This document shows, piece after piece, positions 29,804-35,628 of a stretch of 35,628 nt of DNA. Position 1 is the stretch's first letter, and the number at the start of each line of letters is the position of its first letter. Below the pieces are notes generated by a model. It searched no databases and was not told the DNA's origin. It was given only the letters and a program-made list of their open reading frames with translations. The stretch lies in NCBI RefSeq assembly GCF_002395745.1, contig NZ_DGUN01000038.1, positions 1 to 35,628 on the forward strand, written 5' to 3'. The stretch comes from Fibrobacter sp. UBA4309 (GTDB taxonomy: Bacteria > Fibrobacterota > Fibrobacteria > Fibrobacterales > Fibrobacteraceae). Made by a program: the position numbers and the translations under genes.

Positions 29804-30664
29804 TTACTTCTTGATGCGGGTGCTGTCGGGAGCCATCAACTGGCGGAGCGAATCTACGAGCACGCTGTCCTTCTTGGGGAACATGTTCTGGTAGATAACC
29901 GCACGGCGTTTGGCCATGAACTGGCTTTCGCGCATATTCGGATGGTGCTTGCCGGGGCTTGCGAGCATGGCGGCGAGATTGATGGCCTGGTCGATGCTCA
30001 GCTTGTTGCAGTTTTTCTTGTAGTAGGTGCGGCAGGCTTCCTGACAACCGAAGATGTCCTTGCCCCACTGGGCATAGTTGAGGTAGAGTTCCAGGATGCG
30101 GTCCTTGCCGAGTTCGTGTTCCATCAGCAGGGCATAGGCGAGTTCCTTGAACTTGCGTTCCCACGAGCGTTCGCCACTGAGGAACATGTTCTTGGCGAGT
30201 TGCTGCGTAATCGTGGAACCGCCAAACTTCGTCTTGCCCGAGATGCGGTTCGCGTTAAGGGCTTCCGCAATGGCGTATACGTCGAACCCCGGATGGAAGT
30301 AGAAACCGGCGTCCTCGCTAGCGATTACGGCCTTCTGCAGGTAGGGGCTGATGGAATCCAGCGGCACGAACGTGTGCTTGATTTCGACGCTCGGGTTGGA
30401 ATCCCTGAGAGCCTCCATGTACTTGCTCATTTCGGGTTGCGTATCTTTCAGGGATTCCACGCTGTCGTACAGATCGTAGACGTACACGAATCCCTTGTAA
30501 AGGACAATCGACGCGGCAATGGTAAAGGCGGCAGAATAGAGGATAAGCGCAAGGATGGCCACCCTCAACACAAAATTGATGCACTTGTACAGGCAAAGGA
30601 GCACCTTCACGACAATGTTATTCCTGAAGGCGGTCCAGATATCTTTTATTTTCTGCCAAGTCAT
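29804..30664 (-). CDS. mtgA: Monofunctional peptidoglycan glycosyltransferase (GT51)
   Basis: 286 residues. One membrane helix (about 32-57) then a GT51 domain: ASEDAGFYFHPGFDV (catalytic Glu117 in the EDxxFxxHxG motif), FGGSTITQQLAKNMFL, a KFKELAYALLMEHELGKDRI segment and ILELYLNYAQWG. It polymerises lipid II into glycan strands and has no transpeptidase domain. The start (30664) has no Shine-Dalgarno; a TATCTT box (30679-30674) sits 9 nt before it, so it may have its own start within the operon. It is 20 nt downstream of the primase-like gene. Confidence 0.93.
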   Translation of the reverse strand: MTWQKIKDIWTAFRNNIVVKVLLCLYKCINFVLRVAILALILYSAAFTIAASIVLYKGFVYVYDLYDSVESLKDTQPEMSKYMEALRDSNPSVEIKHTFVPLDSISPYLQKAVIASEDAGFYFHPGFDVYAIAEALNANRISGKTKFGGSTITQQLAKNMFLSGERSWERKFKELAYALLMEHELGKDRILELYLNYAQWGKDIFGCQEACRTYYKKNCNKLSIDQAINLAAMLASPGKHHPNMRESQFMAKRRAVIYQNMFPKKDSVLVDSLRQLMAPDSTRIKK

Positions 30665-30673
30665 AGTACGGAT

Positions 30674-30679
30674 AAGATA
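30674..30679 (-). promoter_or_regulatory. Possible internal -10 box of mtgA
   Basis: TATCTT on the minus strand, 9 nt before the mtgA ATG. Confidence 0.3.
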
Positions 30680-30684
30680 GATAA

Positions 30685-31776
30685 TTATTTCTTTCCACCA
30701 AACCAGTCGTTTATATCCTGGCCCTCTTTCATCACACCCTTGATATTTTCGAGACCTTCGCCCAAGACAACCGAACGAATTCCGGCTTTTTCAAGCACAC
30801 CACGGATATATTCCGTCCCGGCACGACCGGCATCGTCCTTATCCAGGCAGAGGACTACGCTCTTGTTCTTGAAAAGTGGCAACCATTCCGTCTTGAAATT
30901 GCGGACACCGGGTATGCCGACAGCCTCTATTTTCTGGTTCAAGAACGTCAACGTGTCGACAGCACCTTCGCACAGGTAGACCCAGCCCGGTTTCTGGTCC
31001 AGCGCAGACATGTTGTACGGGAAGGGGACTGTACCGCGCAGGTTGAGTTCCTTGGGCAACACGGTACTGTCAATAGCCCTCGCCTGGAAATAGAAGGCAC
31101 GGCGTTCGCGGTCCAGGTAAGGGAATATCAGCGGGTGCTTGTAATAGCGCAGATGGCCCTTGTCGTTGAAAAGCCCCACATACTTGAGGACTTCTTCGCC
31201 AAAGTCCGCCTTGAGGCTGTTGTTCACCGACTCGTAGTCGGTAATGGTGCGGAGAAGCATCTTGTCCCAGCTGGGCTTGTATATGCGTCGCCCGATAAGC
31301 CACTTGGCCGCGGGGGTATTGTCTATGGGGCTCAGGCGCTTGAGGAACGAGAGGATGATTTTTTTCCGGTCGTCTTCGGAGACGAGTTCCCGTTCCGCGG
31401 GTTCATCTGCCCGGATTTCCCGCGTTCTTACGGATCCGGCTTCCGAAGAATCGACCGCACGGTTGACTTCCTTGCGCAGCCCGTTCGACGCCAGGAACGG
31501 ATACTGTTCCATGAGCCAGTTCAGCGCCTCGGTAAAAGAGCAGTTTTTCAGCATCTGCACCAGCGAAATGACATCGCCGCGGACATCGTCGCAGACCCAG
31601 CAACGGAAATAGCCGCGTTCCTCGGAAATGGATACCGAAGGAGTGCGGTCGCCGTGGACATGGCGCTGCGGATAGAAACAGCGACAACGGCCATGGGAGA
31701 CTTCTACCCCCAGGGCCTGAGCGACCGACGTGATGGAAATGGCCGCCTTGAACTGTTTCAGTTCCTCGTTCGTCAT
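30685..31776 (-). CDS. Short DnaG-like protein with CHC2 zinc finger and Toprim domain
   Basis: 363 residues against about 580-650 for chromosomal DnaG. Zinc finger at about 31-62 (Cys31, Cys33, His39, His41, Cys59, Cys62; RTPSVSISEERGYFRCWVC), a middle region with TPAAKWLIGRRIY, and a Toprim domain (WVYLCEGAVDTLTF near 262 and VVLCLDKDDAGR near 307). The helicase-binding C-terminal domain of DnaG is absent. Such compact CHC2-Toprim proteins are common in phages and integrative elements, but no mobile genes are around. Whether it makes primers is unknown. Start ATG 31776 lies 8 nt after a consensus TATAAT, no Shine-Dalgarno. Upstream of mtgA in one operon. Confidence 0.85.
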   Translation of the reverse strand: MTNEELKQFKAAISITSVAQALGVEVSHGRCRCFYPQRHVHGDRTPSVSISEERGYFRCWVCDDVRGDVISLVQMLKNCSFTEALNWLMEQYPFLASNGLRKEVNRAVDSSEAGSVRTREIRADEPAERELVSEDDRKKIILSFLKRLSPIDNTPAAKWLIGRRIYKPSWDKMLLRTITDYESVNNSLKADFGEEVLKYVGLFNDKGHLRYYKHPLIFPYLDRERRAFYFQARAIDSTVLPKELNLRGTVPFPYNMSALDQKPGWVYLCEGAVDTLTFLNQKIEAVGIPGVRNFKTEWLPLFKNKSVVLCLDKDDAGRAGTEYIRGVLEKAGIRSVVLGEGLENIKGVMKEGQDINDWFGGKK

Positions 31777-31784
31777 ATGCAGGA

Positions 31785-31790
31785 ATTATA
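31785..31790 (-). promoter_or_regulatory. Consensus -10 box of primase-like gene
   Basis: TATAAT on the minus strand, 8 nt before ATG 31776. Confidence 0.55.
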
Positions 31791-31807
31791 GTAAATCGGA
31801 ATGTAAA

Positions 31808-31910
31808 GTTACGAGTTACGAGTTACGAGTTCTGAGTTGCTAGATAAATAAGAGGCAAATCTCCTTACATCCTACTATCAACTAGTAACTAGTAAATTAG
31901 AACTAATAAT
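31808..31910. repeat. Degenerate period-7 repeat block B
   Basis: Plus strand: five heptads from 31808 (GTTACGA three times, then GTTCTGA, GTTGCTA). From 31862 to 31910 seven heptads in the opposite sense (for example TAGTAAC, TAGTAAA on plus). Core AGGATGTAAGG on minus at 31873-31863. The second half ends exactly where the murB -10 box begins. Confidence 0.7.
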
Positions 31911-31916
31911 TATATT
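31911..31916 (+). promoter_or_regulatory. -10 box of murB
   Basis: TATATT, 6 nt before ATG 31923; no Shine-Dalgarno. Confidence 0.5.
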
Positions 31917-31922
31917 TTTCGC

Positions 31923-32834
31923 ATGATTCTCTTTGAAAACGAGCCGATGAACAAGCACACGTCCTTTAAGGTCGGTGGTCCGGCGCGTTTTCTCGCCAAG
32001 GTCGAATCGGCAGACGACCTCAAGGCGACGCTTGCCCTTGCAAGCGAGAAGCAGCTCCCCCACTTTATTGTCGGGAACGGCACGAACCTGCTCGTCTCGG
32101 ACAGCGGCTATGACGGCGTCGTCATAACGCTTGCCGGGGAATTTTCCGAAATCCAGGAACTCGGAAACGGGACCTACAAGGTCGGTGCCGCTGTTCCGCT
32201 CGGACGTTTCGCCCGCACCGCACTCAAGCAGGGTTTCGCCGGCATCCACAAGCTTGCGGGAATCCCCGGTACTCTCGGGGGCGCCCTCTACATGAACGCG
32301 GGAGCCTACGGTCAAGAAATCGGCAACTGCTGCACGGCAGTGACCGTCCTCGACAGCGAAGAAAACATCCGCGAACTTGCGACAAGCGAATGCGGTTTCG
32401 GATACAGGCAAAGCGCTTTCCAAAAAAACGGAGATATCATCTTGTCGGCCACATTCCAGCTGCCGGAAGCGAGCGCACAGGGCAAAACCATTGCCGATTT
32501 GGAAACGGAACTCGCCGAATGCATGGCGAAACGCAAGGCGACACAGCCCCTGAGCATGCCGAACGCGGGCTCCACCTTCAAGCGCCTGGATGCAGGCTCC
32601 GCAGACATGCCGGAGCAAGTCGCTCCAGGCTACTATATCGAACAGGCAGGGCTCAAGGGACAGCGCATCGGCGGCGCCGAAGTCAGCACGCTGCACGCGA
32701 ACTTCATCGTGAACGCGGGCGACGCTACGGCAAAGGACATCAAGGAACTAAGCGAATTCGTGCAGGCAAGAGTCGCCGAAAAATTCGGTATCCAACTCAA
32801 ACGCGAAATTATTCTGCTAGGGAATTTTGAGTAA
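31923..32834 (+). CDS. murB: UDP-N-acetylenolpyruvoylglucosamine reductase
   Basis: 303 residues. Flavoenzyme that reduces UDP-GlcNAc-enolpyruvate to UDP-MurNAc in peptidoglycan synthesis. Visible motifs: NKHTSFKVGGPARFL at the start, VGNGTNLLVSDSGYDGVVI and GIPGTLGGALYMNAGAYGQEI for FAD binding, GYRQSAFQ, MPNAGSTFKR (catalytic Ser in the AGS segment) and YYIEQAGLKGQRIGGAEVS. Length and lack of the Tyr-loop insertion fit the type II form. No other mur genes are adjacent. The start ATG is 6 nt after a TATATT box. The stop is followed by heptad repeat block C and a convergent VanZ-like gene. Confidence 0.96.
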   Translation: MILFENEPMNKHTSFKVGGPARFLAKVESADDLKATLALASEKQLPHFIVGNGTNLLVSDSGYDGVVITLAGEFSEIQELGNGTYKVGAAVPLGRFARTALKQGFAGIHKLAGIPGTLGGALYMNAGAYGQEIGNCCTAVTVLDSEENIRELATSECGFGYRQSAFQKNGDIILSATFQLPEASAQGKTIADLETELAECMAKRKATQPLSMPNAGSTFKRLDAGSADMPEQVAPGYYIEQAGLKGQRIGGAEVSTLHANFIVNAGDATAKDIKELSEFVQARVAEKFGIQLKREIILLGNFE

Positions 32835-32844
32835 GGAGTTGTCA

Positions 32845-32921
32845 GAGTAACTAGGAACTCATCACTCACCTCACATCCCTAACCACTAATCACTGTCAAC
32901 TTCCTACTGCCTACCGTCTAC
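32845..32921. repeat. Degenerate period-7 repeat block C
   Basis: Eleven heptads in the convergent gap and into the VanZ-like gene; on the minus strand they read for example GTAGACG, GTAGGCA, GTAGGAA. Core GGGATGTGAGG on minus at 32879-32869. The last codons and stop of the VanZ-like gene (VDGRQ, TAG) lie inside the repeat. Confidence 0.7.
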
Positions 32922-33332
32922 TTTCTCTTCCGGTACCGGATCGTAGCGGTTCAGAATCCGCGTAATCACGGCATACACGACACCGCCTATGAGGCCTCCA
33001 CTCAAGTCGGCCACCAGGTCGAGCACGCTGCTGTCTCGGCCTTCCACGAAACTCTGGTGGAATTCGTCGGTACAGCCATAAATAAGCGCAAGGATGCCCA
33101 CCACCAGCACACGCAGCCACTGGCGCTTGGACCATTCCGTACGCGTCCAGAGCATGGCGTAACAGCCGGCCAATGTCGCGTATTCGCAGAAATGGGCAAG
33201 CTTGTCCCACACATGCGGAAAGTCCTGCAACTGCTCGTTCGTCAGCGAAGAAAGCTTGAAGATAATCGCCATGCAGAGCACGCAGGGCACGGCACGGAAA
33301 AACGGATACTTGTCGAAAATACTTTCAAACAT
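32904..33332 (-). CDS. VanZ-like membrane protein
   Basis: 142 residues with about four membrane helices (VPCVLCMAIIFKLSS, ATLAGCYAMLW, LRVLVVGILALIYG, LSGGLIGGVVYAVIT). The VanZ signature DEFHQSFVEGRDSSVLDLVADLSGG is clear, as is DKLAHFCEYATLAG. The family includes VanZ of the teicoplanin-resistance cluster, but most members are of unknown function in the envelope. The C-terminus is altered by repeat block C. A TATCTT box about 20 nt upstream may be its promoter; no Shine-Dalgarno seen. Convergent with murB, divergent from the rlmI-type gene. Confidence 0.88.
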   Translation of the reverse strand: MFESIFDKYPFFRAVPCVLCMAIIFKLSSLTNEQLQDFPHVWDKLAHFCEYATLAGCYAMLWTRTEWSKRQWLRVLVVGILALIYGCTDEFHQSFVEGRDSSVLDLVADLSGGLIGGVVYAVITRILNRYDPVPEEKVDGRQ

Positions 33333-33397
33333 ATTAGGTATGAGGTATGGGCCTAAAGATAGAAAAAGAGGACATCTTCAAAAGTCTACATTATTTC

Positions 33398-33403
33398 TAA
33401 ATT
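33398..33403 (+). promoter_or_regulatory. -10 box of rlmI-type gene
   Basis: TAAATT, 7 nt before ATG 33411; possible -35 TTCAAA at 33377-33382 (15 nt). No Shine-Dalgarno. Confidence 0.4.
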
Positions 33404-33410
33404 TAAATTC

Positions 33411-34604
33411 ATGAAAGCGATTACCCTGAAGGCCGGACGCGAGAAGTCCGCATTGCGTTATCACCCGTGGATCTTTAGCGGAGCCGTCGACGAAGTTGTC
33501 GGCGACCCGGCGCTCGGCGACACCGTCGAGGTTTACAGTTACCACAGCGATTTTCTGGGTCTTGCGGCGTACTCGCCCAAGTCCCAGATACGCGGGCGCT
33601 TCTGGACGTTCGGCGAAAAGGCGAACATCGACAGGGCATTCTTCAGCGACATCCTGGACCGCGCCATTGCCGCCCGCAAGAGCCGCGGTTTCGACATCGA
33701 AGACAAGGAATCCGCTTTCCGCCTGATTAACGCCGAGAACGACGGCATTCCGGGCTGCATTATCGACAAGTACGCCGACATTTACTCAGTAGAAATTTTG
33801 GCCGCCGGTGCGGAAGTCCACCGCGAAACGATTTACGAACTGCTCGCCGAAAAGACGCACTGCCGCGGCATCTACGAACGCTGCGATTCCGAGGTGCGCA
33901 AAAAGGAAGGCCTCCCGCTCCGCACGGGAGTCGTGTACGGCGAAGTGAGCGACGAGCCCGTCATCATCGACGAGAACGGCATCCTCTTCCCCATCGACGT
34001 AAAGAACGGCCACAAGACGGGCTACTACCTGGACCAGCGCGACGCCCGCCGCCGCATCGGCGAAATTGCGAAAGGCAAGAAGGTTTTGAACTGCTTCTGC
34101 TATACCGGCGGATTCGGACTCTACGCCCTCCGTGGCGGCTGCGAAAAAGTGTATCAGGTAGATGTTTCCAAGGACGCCCTCAAGCTCGCGAAGGAAGGCA
34201 TCATGCGCAACAAGCTCAGCACCGCACATGCCACGCACGTAGAAGCGGATGTTTTCCAGTACCTGCGCAAGTGCCGCGACAAGGCGGAAACCTTCGATCT
34301 CATCGTGCTGGACCCGCCCAAGTTCGTGGAAAGCAAGGACAACCTGCAGAAAGGCGCCCGCGGGTACAAGGACATCAACCTGCTCGCGATGAAGCTGCTG
34401 GCCGAGGGCGGCATGCTCGCGACCTTCAGCTGTTCCGGACTCATGGAGATGGACTTGTTCCAGAAGATTATCGCGGATGCCGCCGCCGATGCACATCGGC
34501 GCGTTCAAATCATTGAACGCTTCGGCCAACCCGCCGACCATCCCGTAAATACGGCATTCCCCGAAGGGCAGTACCTGAAGGGACTGCTAGTTCAGGTGGT
34601 GTAA
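33411..34604 (+). CDS. rlmI: Class I SAM-dependent rRNA methyltransferase, RlmI family
   Basis: 397 residues, normal for the RlmI/YccW family, which methylates C1962 of 23S rRNA in E. coli. An N-terminal PUA-like domain (about 1-70: LKAGREKSALRYHPWIFSGA) is followed by an RNA-binding EEHEE-type part and the Rossmann methyltransferase domain with GHKTGYYLDQRDARRRI, VLNCFCYTGGFGLYAL (SAM-binding motif I) and LIVLDPPKFVES (motif IV). Orthologue versus paralogue cannot be told by eye. The start has no Shine-Dalgarno. Four nt separate its stop from the convergent TPR gene's stop. Confidence 0.9.
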   Translation: MKAITLKAGREKSALRYHPWIFSGAVDEVVGDPALGDTVEVYSYHSDFLGLAAYSPKSQIRGRFWTFGEKANIDRAFFSDILDRAIAARKSRGFDIEDKESAFRLINAENDGIPGCIIDKYADIYSVEILAAGAEVHRETIYELLAEKTHCRGIYERCDSEVRKKEGLPLRTGVVYGEVSDEPVIIDENGILFPIDVKNGHKTGYYLDQRDARRRIGEIAKGKKVLNCFCYTGGFGLYALRGGCEKVYQVDVSKDALKLAKEGIMRNKLSTAHATHVEADVFQYLRKCRDKAETFDLIVLDPPKFVESKDNLQKGARGYKDINLLAMKLLAEGGMLATFSCSGLMEMDLFQKIIADAAADAHRRVQIIERFGQPADHPVNTAFPEGQYLKGLLVQVV

Positions 34605-34608
34605 AGAC

Positions 34609-35628
34609 TTAACGTTTGCGACGCGGGAGTTCGCCCCTGTGGTTTTCAAGCCACACGGCATCTTCCAGAGCGCGCTGCGCCTCTGTCGCCCAGTCGGAGT
34701 CGGGATATTGCTGCACCACTTCGCGGTAGCGGGAAGCGGCACTGTGGAAATCGCGAAGTTCGCGGTAGATATTACCCATCTGGAGCAGTGCGAAATAGCG
34801 GTCTTCGGGAGAAAGTTCCGTTTCCAGCATTACCTTGTAAACCTGCAGGGCTTCTTCGAAACTGCCCGACTTGAAAAGGTCGTTGGCTCGGGCGATGGAA
34901 TAAGCCTTGGCCGGTGCGGGAGCGATTTTCTGGGCCGTAGCCGCAGGAGCCGTTTCCGGTGCTGCCGCCACTTCCTGACCGGCAGGGGCCGTAGAATCAG
35001 CAGGAGCATTTTTCATTTCAGCCAAGCGGGCTTCTACGGCCTTGCGGAACTCACCGTTTGGGCCGGCCTTCTTGATATAGGCGGCCAGGGACTTCTTTTC
35101 CAAATCCGTCTTGTTCTGGGCCTTGTAAATAAGGGACATGTAGTAGTGGACATCGGCTGCGCCGTCCTTGTACTCCTTACCCTTGTTCAGGTTGAATTCG
35201 GCCTTGTCGTATTCCCCCATCTTTAGGCGGGTAACACCGGCGTAATAGTAGGCACCCACGTGCCCCGGAGTTTTCTTCAGGACTTCGCGCCACATCTTGG
35301 CGGCATCTTCGTACTTACCCTGAGCAAGGAACATCTTGCCCTTTTCGAAGGGATCGTCGGGATTTGCGGCAGGAGTCTCGGCAGCAGGAGCCGATGCGGC
35401 GGGCTGTGCAGACGCATGCTGTGCGGCTTCGGGAACGGCAGTTTGCGTTGCCGGAGCGGCTTGTACAGGAGCCTGCTGGGCAGGCTCTGCGGCAGCGGTC
35501 TGTGCAGGAGCTGGTTGAGGTGCGGGGGCTGCCTGTGCGGGCTGTTCAGCAGCAGGAGTGGCCTGGGAAGCAGCCTCCTGTACCGGTGCAGGGGCTTGTT
35601 CAGATGTCTGCTCCGTTGCGGCAGGAGC
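34609..35628 (-). CDS. TPR-repeat protein with Ala/Pro/Gln-rich N-terminal region (partial)
   Basis: The frame stays open from the stop at 34609 to the right edge (339 codons), so the N-terminus is missing. The first 90 visible residues are Ala, Pro, Gln rich and probably disordered. Then two to three TPR units (about 98-175: FEKGKMFLAQGKYEDAAKMW, VGAYYYAGVTRLKMGEYDKA, DVHYYMSLIYKAQNK), a second Ala/Pro/Thr linker, and more TPRs (NDLFKSGSFEEALQVYKVML, FALLQMGNIYRELRDFHSAA, YREVVQQYPDSDWATEAQRA). The last resembles the YbgF/CpoB-type TPR end. It ends with a basic PRRKR. Likely an exported or periplasmic scaffold; partners unknown. Confidence 0.75.
   Translation of the reverse strand, partial: APAATEQTSEQAPAPVQEAASQATPAAEQPAQAAPAPQPAPAQTAAAEPAQQAPVQAAPATQTAVPEAAQHASAQPAASAPAAETPAANPDDPFEKGKMFLAQGKYEDAAKMWREVLKKTPGHVGAYYYAGVTRLKMGEYDKAEFNLNKGKEYKDGAADVHYYMSLIYKAQNKTDLEKKSLAAYIKKAGPNGEFRKAVEARLAEMKNAPADSTAPAGQEVAAAPETAPAATAQKIAPAPAKAYSIARANDLFKSGSFEEALQVYKVMLETELSPEDRYFALLQMGNIYRELRDFHSAASRYREVVQQYPDSDWATEAQRALEDAVWLENHRGELPRRKR

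Noticed and set aside
31808..31910. Heptad blocks as a CRISPR array
   Set aside because: Period is 7 nt with no spacers and no cas genes.

Overview
The window reads as a chromosomal segment from a Gram-negative, LPS-bearing member of the Fibrobacteres, most likely Fibrobacter. The pointers are a TIGR02147/DUF4423-type regulator, lipoproteins whose lipid anchor is joined to the body by long Ser-rich linkers, a PDZ protein ending in a type IX-secretion-like C-terminal domain, LptD, and dense coding on both strands. I saw no rRNA, tRNA, CRISPR array, insertion sequence or prophage. Species is not assignable by eye.

Layout. 1-620 is the N-terminal part of a PurF-like amidotransferase (minus, runs off the left edge). 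883-3853 is a three-gene plus-strand cassette: a regulator and two Ser-linker lipoproteins, preceded by a palindrome and a near-consensus promoter. 3876-4087 holds a compact minus-strand unit with its own -10 box, a 45-codon ORF and a very strong terminator. 4276-5530 (minus) is a lipoprotein gene and type B ribosomal protein L31, divergent from a lipoprotein gene at 5631. 10872-6240 (minus) is a tightly overlapping operon lptD-maf-rodZ-like-hisB. 12962-10948 holds two exported proteins. 15034-13059 is dgt plus a HAD phosphatase; rluA-type pseudouridine synthase, a lipoprotein and a DUF975-like membrane protein run divergently. Then come pheT, a TerB-like small protein (minus), dnaX-ybaB, a tolC-MFP-RND efflux operon, a short GspE/PilB-type ATPase, a minus operon of a short DnaG-like primase and mtgA, murB, a VanZ-like protein, an rlmI-type methyltransferase, and a TPR protein running off the right edge.

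Most striking observations. (i) dnaX carries an uninterrupted A10 run directly after a stem-loop; both shifted frames stop within three codons, so slippage would yield a gamma-like short subunit. (ii) About ten transcription units share a TANNTT box ending 6-8 nt before the ATG and no Shine-Dalgarno, which points to leaderless mRNAs; genes inside operons usually have good Shine-Dalgarno sequences. (iii) Three intergenic gaps are filled with degenerate period-7 repeats sharing a GGGATGTRAGG core, and one copy supplies the last codons of a VanZ-like gene. (iv) The RND pump lacks the usual Asp-Asp (TM4) and Lys (TM10) proton-relay residues. (v) A 45-codon ORF at 3937-4074 has its own promoter and a terminator with a UACG tetraloop.

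How the genes work together: much of the window serves the envelope (LptD, RodZ-like, MurB, MtgA, efflux operon, lipoproteins), mixed with replication and translation housekeeping (dnaX, ybaB, pheT, L31, rRNA/tRNA modification) and nucleotide metabolism (PurF-like, Dgt, Maf, HAD phosphatase). All functional calls come from reading translated motifs by eye; no database search was run.
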